Source: Burkholderiales bacterium (GTDB lineage: Bacteria > Pseudomonadota > Gammaproteobacteria > Burkholderiales > Burkholderiaceae_C). Taken from it: a stretch of 11,243 nucleotides of DNA. Shown here piece after piece: positions 1 through 7,700 of this stretch (position 1 is the stretch's first letter; each line of letters starts with the position of its first letter). Location of the stretch: assembly GCA_025352345.1 (NCBI GenBank), contig JANXTP010000323.1, positions 1 to 11,243 of the forward strand, written 5' to 3'. The position numbers and the translations under genes are program-made. A model generated the notes under the pieces. That model saw only the letters and a program-made list of their open reading frames with translations. It was not told where the DNA came from and ran no database searches.

Positions 1-291
1 CAGGCCGGTCATGAAGATGATCGGGATGTGCGCCGTGTCGGGGTGGGCCTTGAGCTGGCGCGCCACCTCGAAGCCGTCCATGCCCGGCATGACCGCGTCG
101 AGCAGCACGATGTCGGGGAGGGCCTGCGCCGCGCGCTGCAAGGCGCTCGCGCCGTTGATCGCAACGAGCACGGTGTAGCCGGCTTCGTCGAGCGCGTCGT
201 GCAGCACCGACAGGTTGTCGGGCACGTCGTCGACGATCAGCACCACGTCGGCGATGCTGCGGTTCAGCGGGTTCAGCGCCTCAGGCAGCAT
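1..291 (-). CDS. Response regulator, receiver domain (3' part outside window)
   Basis: Ninety-seven residues of a response regulator are visible; the rest lies beyond the left edge. The receiver fold is recognisable: the acidic pair D21-D22 after a hydrophobic beta strand (VVLIVDD), the phospho-acceptor D65 in IVLLDAVMPGMDG, and the conserved Thr95 in IIFMTGL. The conserved Lys and the output domain are not in the window. The ATG at 291 lies inside the last codons of the upstream hybrid kinase gene, an 11-nt overlap, and AAGG sits six bases before it, so translational coupling is likely. The natural inference is that the kinase upstream phosphorylates this protein. Single-receiver regulators next to such kinases often carry a LuxR-type DNA-binding domain, but that cannot be seen here. 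Receiver identity is secure; output and partner are inferred. Confidence 0.9.
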   Translation of the reverse strand, partial: MLPEALNPLNRSIADVVLIVDDVPDNLSVLHDALDEAGYTVLVAINGASALQRAAQALPDIVLLDAVMPGMDGFEVARQLKAHPDTAHIPIIFMTGL

Positions 292-3200
292 CCTGCGCCT
301 TGCGGATCACGCCGGTCATCGCGTCGAGCTGGAACTGCTGCGCGAGCTGGCGCATGTGGTGGACGAACGGCGCCGTGCCCGGGTCGTTGGCCGCGATCTC
401 GTCGAGCTGCTTGACGATGCCGCGGAAGTAGCCCAGGTCGATCATCTCCTGCAAGCCGCGCAGCCTTTCGGGCGACGGCAGCACCATCGGCGCGATGGCC
501 GCGGCCACCGTCGCCATCACAGCACCCGACGTGGCGCGCTGCGGTACCTCGATCCACTGCAGCGCCAGCACGCGGCCCAGCCAATCCAGCAGCTCGGCCT
601 TGCGCACCGGCTTCAGGATGAAATCCTCGGCCGGAATGCCCACGACGTTGTCGGCGCCCTTCTCGAAGGCATTGGCCGACACGATCGCCACCGGCGCGTC
701 GCTGAGCTGTTCGGCGCGGATGCGGCGGATCGTTTCCCAGCCGTCGATGCCCGGCATCGCCAGGTCCATCAGGATCGCGTCGGGGCTGAAGTCGCGCAGA
801 AAATCGAGACAGTCCTGGCCCGACGCCGCCTGCCGCAGCTCGAAGCCCAGCGGCTCCAGCACGTTGCACAGCAGCTCGCGGTCGATCTCCTCGTTGTCGA
901 CCACCAGCAACCGGCGGCGGGCACCCAGGTAGCCGATGCGCTGTGTGCGCGGCAGGTCGATGCCATCGGCCACCTCGGCGCGCACCTCGGGCAGAAACAG
1001 CCGGATGCGGAACACCGTGCCCGTGCGCGGCACCGGTCCGGCCACGCTGCCCACCGTCATCTCGCCACCCATCACGTCGGTGAGCATCTTGCTGATGGTC
1101 AGGCCCAGGCCGGTGCTGCCGACCGAGGCGCCCGAGTCACCGCCGCCGATCGCCGAGCCGCGCGCGAAGGGCTCGAAGATCTGCCCCAGCTCATCGGGCG
1201 CGATGCCCGGGCCGGTGTCCTCGATCTCGAACAGCGCCATCTCACGCGCATGGCTGACACGAAAGACCACGCGGCCCTGCGAGGTGAACTTCACCGCATT
1301 GCCCAGCACGTTGATCAGGATCTGGCGCAGGCGTTTCTCGTCGGTGCGCACCAGCTCGGGCACGCTGTCGGCCACCGCATGCAGGAACTCGATGCCCTTG
1401 CCGGCCGCCTGCAAGGCAAACAGGCTGGTCATCTCCTGCAAGCAATCTCGCAGCCGCATCGGCTTGACCTCCAGCGCGAAGCGGCCGCTTTCGATGCGCG
1501 CGATATCGAGCGTGCCCTCGATCAGCGACAGCAGGTGGTCGCCACCGCGCCGGATCACGCTGACCGCCTGCTTGCGGTGGGCGGGGATCGAATCGTCTTC
1601 GTCCAGCAGCTGCGCGTAGCCGATGATGCTGTTGAGCGGCGTGCGCAGCTCGTGGCTGATGGTGGTGATGTAGCGGCTCTTCGCCTGGTTGGCGGTGTCG
1701 GCCAGCCGCTTGGCCTCTTGAAGTGCCTCGTCGGTGCGGCGGTGCGAGGCGATCTCATCTCGCAGCACCCCGGTCTGCTCGTTCAGCGCGTGCGTCTGGC
1801 GGTTGCTTTCCTCTTGTGCGACCTGGCGGCTCTTGTGCGTCAGCACCAGCCACCAGCCGACGATCGCGGTGACGACGATCAGCCCGGCATAGGCCTTGAA
1901 GAAACCCATGCCGAGCGCAGTGGCGAGCTTGGCGTCTGGCGTGTCGAAGGTGGTCAGCTGCTGGCGGTAGATCATCCAGAACAGCAGCGCCAGCAGCGGC
2001 GCAATCGCCGACATCAGCAGCAGGTAGCGCCCGAGCTCGGTGTTGAGACGCGCCCAGGCACTGCGGGGCAACAGCTTGCGGCCGACCGCCTGCCACTGCG
2101 CCGACCAGCTCGCCTGCGGCTTGCACATGTCGTTGCAGCGCGCATCGAGCGAGCAGCACAGCGAGCAGATCGAGCCGAGGTAGGCCGGGCAGTAAGCCAT
2201 GTCCTCGCTCTCGTAATCGCGCTCGCACACCGTGCATTTAGTGAGCCCCCCAGTCGCTGCGCTCCTGCCCCCGGGGGGCGCCGCCTGGTGGACCGGCAGA
2301 GCCGGATCCACGGGCGTGGCTTGATCCTTTGGGCGAGAGGTGCGAGCGAGGTAGTACTTGCCTCGGGTGTACCACGCGATCAGCGGTGCCGTGACGAAGG
2401 CAGTGACCAGTGCAATGACCGCCGAAAAGGCCTGCGCCATCGGCCCCATCAGGCCAAGGTAGGCGCTGATCGACAGAACCGAGGCCAGGCCCATCGCGCC
2501 AACGCCGACCGGGTTGATGTCATAGAGGTGCGCCCGCTTGAACTCGATGCCCTTCGGGCTCAGCCCGAGCGGCTTGTTGATGACCAGATCGGCCACCACC
2601 GCCATGATCCAGCTGATCGCAATGTTCGAGTACAGGCCCAGCACCTGGCCCAGCGCCTGGAACACGTTGAGCTCCATCAGCATCAGAGCGATCACGGTGT
2701 TGAACACCATCCACACCACGCGCCCCGGGTGGCTGTGCGTCAGCCGAGCGAAGAAGTTCGACCACGCGAGCGAGCCCGCATAGGCATTGGTGACATTGAT
2801 CTTCAGCTGTGACACCACCACCAGCAGCGCGGTGGCGGCAATCGCCCAGGTCTGCGGGTGGAACACCTGGTTGGCAAACACGCTTTCATACGCCACCAGG
2901 TACATCTGGTTCGGGTCGACCGCACGCTCGACCGGCACCGCATGGCTGATCGCCAGGTACGCCAGCAGCGCGCCGCCCAGCATCTTCAGCACGCCCGGCA
3001 CCACCCAGCCCGGCCCGCCGATCAGCATGCCGGCCCACCAGCGCCGGCGCCTGGCGTGAGTGCGTTCGGGCATGAAGCGAAGATAGTCCGCCTGCTCGCC
3101 CATCTGCGTGATCAGCGCGATGCCCACCGTCATCGCGGCGCCGAACAAGGCCAGGTCGAATCGGCCGCCCTGCCCGTCGGCGCCGGCATAGCGCGACAGC

Positions 3201-3898
3201 TCGTCGATCAGGCCTGGGTTGCGGTGGAACACATAGACATAGGGCACGACCATCAGCACCCCCCACAGCGGCTGCGTCCACACCTGCAGCCGGCTGATGA
3301 CGGTGACGCCGTGCGTCACCAGCGGGATGACCGCCAGCGCGCAGATCAGGTAGCCCCAGGCGGGCGGGATGTCGAACGCGAGCTCCAGCGCGTAGGCCAT
3401 GATCGCCGCCTCGAGCGCGAAGAAGATGAAGGTGAAGCTCGCGTAGATCAGCGAGGTGACGGTCGAGCCGATGTAGCCGAAGCCAGCGCCGCGCGTCAGC
3501 AAATCCATGTCGACGCCGTAGCGCGCGGCGTAATGGCTGATCGGCAGCCCGGCCAAAAAGATGATCAGCCCGGTCGCGAGGATGGCCCAGAACGCGTTGA
3601 TGAAACCGTACTCGACCAGCAGCGTGGCCCCCACCGCTTCGAGCACCAGGAACGACGATGCACCAAACGCGGTGTTGGCCACCCGCAGTTCCGACCACTT
3701 GCGGAAGCTGCGCGGCGTGAAGCGCAGCGCGTAGTCCTCCATCGTCTCGCGCGCGACCCAGCTGTTGTAGTCACGACGCACCTTGACGACGCGCTGCACC
3801 GCGTCGCCGCGCGCACGGTCCGGCACCGACACGATGGCAGGCCCCAGCGGGGGCTGATACGCGAGGGCTTGCTGGGCTGAGGGGTCGGCGGTCGCCAT
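281..3898 (-). CDS. NCS1-family transporter fused to hybrid sensor histidine kinase/receiver
   Basis: A 1205-residue inner-membrane sensor. Residues about 45-515 form an NCS1-like (purine/cytosine permease family) module with about 12 hydrophobic helices, preceded by the WVARETMEDYALRFTP segment. A linker (527-553) contains a REP-like repeat. Eight cysteines follow (555, 558, 570, 578, 581, 582, 588, 592), then two more helices (about 624-645 and 665-687) and a probable coiled coil. The kinase core has H749 in SHELRTP, the N box with N863 and N867, the G1 box DTGPGIA (894-900), FEPF (908-911) and the G2 box TGLGL. The receiver has D1001, phospho-acceptor D1045, S1074 and K1096; a helical tail of about 90 residues ends the protein. 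All catalytic residues are present, so autophosphorylation and relay to D1045 and/or the overlapping regulator gene are expected. The transporter may sense or carry its ligand, as in CbrA; the ligand is unknown. Start choice: ATG 3898 fits the family and codon use but lacks a Shine-Dalgarno; an in-frame GTG at 4012 has one and would add 38 residues. Confidence 0.88.
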   Translation of the reverse strand: MATADPSAQQALAYQPPLGPAIVSVPDRARGDAVQRVVKVRRDYNSWVARETMEDYALRFTPRSFRKWSELRVANTAFGASSFLVLEAVGATLLVEYGFINAFWAILATGLIIFLAGLPISHYAARYGVDMDLLTRGAGFGYIGSTVTSLIYASFTFIFFALEAAIMAYALELAFDIPPAWGYLICALAVIPLVTHGVTVISRLQVWTQPLWGVLMVVPYVYVFHRNPGLIDELSRYAGADGQGGRFDLALFGAAMTVGIALITQMGEQADYLRFMPERTHARRRRWWAGMLIGGPGWVVPGVLKMLGGALLAYLAISHAVPVERAVDPNQMYLVAYESVFANQVFHPQTWAIAATALLVVVSQLKINVTNAYAGSLAWSNFFARLTHSHPGRVVWMVFNTVIALMLMELNVFQALGQVLGLYSNIAISWIMAVVADLVINKPLGLSPKGIEFKRAHLYDINPVGVGAMGLASVLSISAYLGLMGPMAQAFSAVIALVTAFVTAPLIAWYTRGKYYLARTSRPKDQATPVDPALPVHQAAPPGGRSAATGGLTKCTVCERDYESEDMAYCPAYLGSICSLCCSLDARCNDMCKPQASWSAQWQAVGRKLLPRSAWARLNTELGRYLLLMSAIAPLLALLFWMIYRQQLTTFDTPDAKLATALGMGFFKAYAGLIVVTAIVGWWLVLTHKSRQVAQEESNRQTHALNEQTGVLRDEIASHRRTDEALQEAKRLADTANQAKSRYITTISHELRTPLNSIIGYAQLLDEDDSIPAHRKQAVSVIRRGGDHLLSLIEGTLDIARIESGRFALEVKPMRLRDCLQEMTSLFALQAAGKGIEFLHAVADSVPELVRTDEKRLRQILINVLGNAVKFTSQGRVVFRVSHAREMALFEIEDTGPGIAPDELGQIFEPFARGSAIGGGDSGASVGSTGLGLTISKMLTDVMGGEMTVGSVAGPVPRTGTVFRIRLFLPEVRAEVADGIDLPRTQRIGYLGARRRLLVVDNEEIDRELLCNVLEPLGFELRQAASGQDCLDFLRDFSPDAILMDLAMPGIDGWETIRRIRAEQLSDAPVAIVSANAFEKGADNVVGIPAEDFILKPVRKAELLDWLGRVLALQWIEVPQRATSGAVMATVAAAIAPMVLPSPERLRGLQEMIDLGYFRGIVKQLDEIAANDPGTAPFVHHMRQLAQQFQLDAMTGVIRKAQDAA
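2241..2320. repeat. REP-like GC-rich palindromic element inside the kinase gene
   Basis: Two inverted repeats lie side by side. The first has perfect 7-nt arms, GCCCCCC (2245-2251) and GGGGGGC (2273-2279), around a 21-nt spacer containing AGTCGCTGCGCTCC. The second (2288-2311) is a 10-bp stem, GTGGA/TCCAC plus CCGGC/GCCGG, with one bulged A and an AGA loop. Pieces like these resemble dispersed intergenic repeats I recall from Burkholderiales genomes; that is memory, not a search result. The element sits within the coding frame and supplies residues about 527-553 of the transporter-kinase, a Pro/Gly/Ala-rich stretch between the permease module and the cysteine cluster. The palindromes are directly visible; their being a mobile or REP-type repeat is inference. 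Confidence 0.6.
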
Positions 3899-4018
3899 GC
3901 GGGAATCTGTAGGCAAGGCCCGGGCCAGCTGGATGCTCCGGGGGCGTGCGCTTGAGGTGCCCGCAACTGTCGGCCTGGAGCTATGTCGGCTCCACTGCAG
4001 AGCGAACGCCACGGCAAG

Positions 4019-4023
4019 TCCTC
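4019..4023 (-). promoter_or_regulatory. Shine-Dalgarno-like GAGGA before alternative GTG start of the transporter-kinase
   Basis: GAGGA lies six bases upstream of an in-frame GTG at 4012-4010, an ideal ribosome-binding spacing. The preferred ATG at 3898 has no purine-rich site before it. The 38 codons between the two starts use A or T at the third position about a quarter of the time and include rarer codons such as CGA, AGG and ACA, unlike the downstream coding region. The sequence therefore gives conflicting signals about the true start. Confidence 0.35.
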
Positions 4024-4050
4024 AGCGGTCAGGCCGCTTGCGGTAACGCT

Positions 4051-4100
4051 GCCTCCGACATTAACTACATGAATCCGCACCTCATTTCAGTGCCGGAGGC
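4051..4100. repeat. Inverted repeat flanking an AT-rich core upstream of the transporter-kinase gene
   Basis: GCCTCCGACA (4051-4060) is matched on the opposite strand by TGCCGGAGGC (4091-4100), 9 of 10 positions pairing, with the first seven perfect. The 30-nt core is markedly richer in A and T than its surroundings and contains the weak promoter candidate. It could be a regulator-binding site or an RNA hairpin in the leader. No known operator consensus was recognised. Confidence 0.4.
4060..4090 (-). promoter_or_regulatory. Weak sigma-70-like promoter candidate for the transporter-kinase gene
   Basis: Read on the minus strand, CTGAAA (4085-4090) matches the -35 consensus at four of six positions and GTTAAT (4060-4065) matches the -10 consensus at four of six. 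The spacing is long at 19 nt; a 17-nt spacing would need the poorer TAGTTA. It is the most AT-rich patch in the gap before the gene, which is the main reason to list it. Transcription would begin about 40 nt before the GTG at 4012 or 155 nt before the ATG at 3898. Confidence 0.2.
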
Positions 4101-4112
4101 TCTGGCTCAATG

Positions 4113-4175
4113 GTGCGGGCCTCGCTGATCTGGACATACGAAGCCGGCGGCGAGAGGCTCCCGCTCGGCCCGCAC
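4113..4175 (-). repeat. Perfect 9-bp inverted repeat just after the CHRD gene
   Basis: GTGCGGGCC at 4113-4121 and GGCCCGCAC at 4167-4175 pair perfectly across a 45-nt spacer that is itself GC-rich and partly self-complementary. The arm nearest the CHRD gene begins three bases past its stop codon. There is no T-run on the minus strand after it, so it does not meet the usual form of an intrinsic terminator. It could be a 3' stabilising structure, a Rho-related structure or chance in GC-rich DNA. Confidence 0.35.
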
Positions 4176-4178
4176 GCA

Positions 4179-4604
4179 TCAAGGCATGAGCTGACCGCGG
4201 ATCTCGCCGCCCTTGTGGGCATCGCTGTGCACATTCACATACAACTCGCCCGCCTTGTAGCTGGTGAGTTGCTCGGCGGTCAGCTTGGCCGCGGGGGGCA
4301 CCATCCAACTACCGTCTGCCCCCTTGGCCAGCGGCACGATCACGCCGCCGTTTTTGCCAACCGCACCCAGGTGGATATGCGCCATCGTGCCTTCGATGGC
4401 CGTCGTCTTGACGCTGCCGGTGACACTGCCGTCGGCGGCAATAGCAATCATCGATTCACCGGTCGCCGAGGTGCTAACAGGCGGCACCTCGCTGGCGCCG
4501 GTCAGTTTCGCATCAGCCGCCAGCGCAAGCGCGCCGGACAGCGTCAGGGCGATCGCCGCGGTCGCGGCGGCAACGGAATGTGAGCGTCGGTCATCAAAGA
4601 TCAT
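4179..4604 (-). CDS. Secreted CHRD-domain protein
   Basis: A 141-residue protein with a probable Sec signal peptide: a charged start (DDRR), a hydrophobic run to about residue 29 and a likely signal peptidase I cut after ALALA or the next Ala. The remainder is a single CHRD-type domain, recognised from LTGASEVPPV near the mature N-terminus, MAHIHLGAVGKNG around H76 and H78, and YVNVHSDAHKGGEIRGQL at the C-terminus (H126, H130). CHRD domains were named from chordin; bacterial versions are small exported proteins of unclear function, and the paired histidines might bind metal, though this is unproven. The ATG at 4604 is chosen because it places the signal peptide correctly; GGAT about nine bases upstream is a weak ribosome site. 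The gene seems separate from the efflux operon because a probable terminator lies between. A link to copper is only suggested by position. Confidence 0.82.
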   Translation of the reverse strand: MIFDDRRSHSVAAATAAIALTLSGALALAADAKLTGASEVPPVSTSATGESMIAIAADGSVTGSVKTTAIEGTMAHIHLGAVGKNGGVIVPLAKGADGSWMVPPAAKLTAEQLTSYKAGELYVNVHSDAHKGGEIRGQLMP

Positions 4605-4702
4605 AGGGGTATCCAATTTGAAGAAGAAGGGGCGTACGGAAGCCCAGAACGCTGATGATCTTCTAGTGCATCCATGACCCACATCAGACAGCAAATAGCA
4701 GG

Positions 4703-4739
4703 GATCAAAGAAGGGTTTCAGCTGCGTAGCGCCGAAACC
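4703..4739 (-). terminator. Probable intrinsic terminator of the cus operon
   Basis: On the minus strand, GGTTTCGGC (from 4739-4731) pairs with GCTGAAACC (from 4722-4714) as a nine-pair stem with one G-U pair and an 8-nt loop. It is followed by CTTCTTTGATC, a T-rich though interrupted tail. It starts 55 nt after the cusA stop codon and ends about 100 nt before the CHRD start, the right place to end the efflux operon. The imperfect T-run lowers confidence. Confidence 0.6.
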
Positions 4740-4794
4740 TCACCTGACATCACGGCGGCTCGATGCTGACCGCGTCGTCATGCGCCCCCCTTGC

Positions 4795-7700
4795 TCACGA
4801 CACGCCGTCGATCTTCAACGCTTCAAACTTGGTCTTGTGTCGACGCATCAACAGATACACCGCCGGCACCACGAACATCGACAGCAGCGGTGCGGTGACC
4901 ATGCCGCCGACCATCGGTGCAGCGATGCGCTGCATCACCTCGCTGCCGGTGCCGCCGCCGAACATGATGGGCACCAGGCCGGCGAGGATCACCGCCACCG
5001 TCATTGCCTTCGGCCGCACGCGCAGCACGGCGCCATCGCGGATCGCATCGAGCAGCTCGGCCTCACGGCCCTGCCCTGCTGCTTGCGCTGTCGCCAGCCG
5101 CGCCTCCCACGCCTGCTTCAGGTACAGCAGCATGATCACGCCAAACTCGGCCGCCACGCCGGCCAGCGCGATGAAGCCGATGGCGCCGGCCACGCTCAGG
5201 TTGTAGCCCAGTGCATACAACAGCCAGAAGCCGCCGACCAGCGCGAACGGCAGCGTTGCGAGGATCAGCAGCGCTTCATCAAAACGCTTGAACAGCAGGT
5301 ACAGCAGCACGAAGATGATGCCCAGCGTGAACGGCACCACCACCTTCAGCTTCGCGGTCGCTCGCTCCAGAAATTCGAACTGGCCGGACCACGAGACCGA
5401 GTAGCCGGGGGCCAGCTTCACGCTCTGTGCCACCGCGCGCTGCATGTCCTGCACGGCCGATTTCAGGTCGCGTCCGCGGATGTCGACGTAGACGAAGCCG
5501 GCAAGCCGCGCGTTCTCGCTGCGCAGCATCGGCGGGCCGTCGGTGATCCGCAGCTCGGCCACATCGCCCAGCACGATGCGCGCGCCGCGCTCGGTGATGA
5601 TGGGCAGGTGCCGCAGCTTGTCGACCGAGTCGCGCGTTTCACGTGGATACCGCACATTGATCGGAAAGCGCTGCAGGCCTTCGACCGTCTCGCCCACGTT
5701 GTCGCCGCCCACCGCAGTGCTGATCACCGATTGCACATCGCTGATGTTCATGCCGAAGCGCGCGGCCGCATCGCGGTTGATCGTCACATCGACATAGCGC
5801 CCGCCGGAAAGCCGTTCGGCCAGAGCGCTGCTGACGCCGGGCACGCCCTTCACCGCGCGCTCGATCTCGCCGGCGATGCGGTCGATCTCGGCCAGGTCGG
5901 TGCCGGCGACCTTGATGCCGACGGGGCTCTTGATGCCTGTGGCCAGCATGTCGATGCGGTTGCGGATCGGCGGTACCCAGATGTTCGACAGGCCCGGCAC
6001 CTGCACCAGCCGGTCGAGTTCTTCGACGAGCTTGTCGCTCGTCATGCCGGCGCGCCACTCGCTTTTCGGCTTGAACTGGATGGTGGTCTCGAACATCTCC
6101 ATCGGTGCCGGGTCGGTGGCGGTTTCGGCGCGGCCGGCCTTGCCGTAGACCGACTCGACTTCGGGCAGCGTGCGGATCAAGCGATCGGTCTGCTGCAGCA
6201 GCTGCGACGCCTTGCCGGCCGACAAACTCGGCAGTGCGGTCGGCATGTAGAGCAGGTCGCCCTCGTCGAGCGGCGGCATGAACTCGCCGCCGATCTTGGC
6301 GATCGGCCAGGCGGTGCTGGCAAGCGCCAGCGCCGCGATGAACAAGGTGAGCTTCGGCCACGCCAGCACCGCGTCGAGCAGCGGCCGGTAGATCGCGATC
6401 AACGCGCGGTTCAGCGGATTACGGTGCTCGTCGGGAATGCGGCCGCGGATCAGGTAGCCCATCAGCACCGGCACCAGCGTGACGGCCAGGCCTGCTGCCG
6501 CAGCCATCGCGTAGCTCTTGGTGAAAGCCATCGGCGAGAACAGCCGGCCCTCCTGTGCTTCGAGCGTGAAGACCGGGATGAAGCTCAAGGTGATGATCAG
6601 CAGCGAGAAGAACAGGGCTGGGCCGACTTCGACCGCCGCGTCGCCGATCACGCGCCATTGAGTGTCGCCTTCCAGCTTCTGATCCGGGTTCGCGCGATGC
6701 CAAGCCTCGATGTGCTTGTGCGCGTTCTCGATCATCACCACCGCGGCATCGACCATCGCGCCGATCGCGATCGCGATGCCGCCGAGCGACATCACGTTGG
6801 CATTGACGCCCTGGTAGTGCATCACGATGAAGCTGGCCAGGATGCCCAGCGGCAGCGTGACGATCGCCACGAACGCCGAGCGCAGGTGGAACAGGAACAG
6901 CACGCACACCAGCGCCACGACGACGAATTCCTCGACCAGCTTGTGGCTCAGGTTGTCGACCGCGCGTTCGATCAGGCCGGAGCGGTCGTAGGTCGATACG
7001 ATCTCTACGCCCGCAGGCAGGCTGGCCTGCAACGACGCGATCTTGGCTTTGACTGCTGCAATCGTCTCCAGCGCGTTCTTGCCGGATCGCATCACGATCA
7101 CGCCGCCGGTGGCCTCGCCTTCGCCGTCGAGTTCGCCGATGCCGCGCCGCATCTCAGGGCCGATCTGGATAAGCGCCACGTCGCCGAGCCGCACGCTGGT
7201 GCCGGCGTTGGTGCTGGCGAGCGGGATCTTGCGGAAGTCGTCCAGCGAGGCCAGCAGCCCCGATGCGCGCACCACGTACTCGGCCTCGCCGAGCTCCAGC
7301 ACCGAACCACCCGCCTCCTGGTTCGCGTTGCGGATGGCCTCGATCACCTTCGTGTGCGGAATGGCGTAGGCGGCCAGCTTGTCGGGGTCGAGCAGCACCT
7401 GGTACTGCCGTACCATGCCGCCGACGGATGCGACCTCGGCGACGTTCGGCACCGTCTTCAGCTCGTACTTCAGGAACCAGTCCTGCAGCGCACGCAACTG
7501 GCCCGCGTCCATCTTGCCGCTGCGATCGACCAGCGCGTATTGATAGATCCAGCCGACTCCCGTCGCATCGGGCCCGAGCGCCGGCTTGGCAGCGGCAGGC
7601 AATCGCGACTGCACCTGGTTCAGGTATTCGAGCACCCGCGAGCGCGCCCAGTACGGGTCGGTGCCATCGTCGAACAGCACATAGACGAAGCTGTCGCCGA

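Noticed and set aside
215..2812. An 865-codon open frame on the plus strand
   Set aside because: It lies entirely antisense to the transporter-kinase gene and the response regulator; its product is rich in Arg, His, Gln and Ala without domains, as expected of a shadow frame in GC-rich DNA.
281..3898. The idea that the hybrid kinase is the CusS-type sensor for the efflux operon
   Set aside because: CusS has a small periplasmic metal-binding sensor with two helices and pairs with an OmpR-type regulator; this protein has an NCS1 transporter input, is separated from the pump by a terminator and the CHRD gene, and shows no periplasmic copper site.
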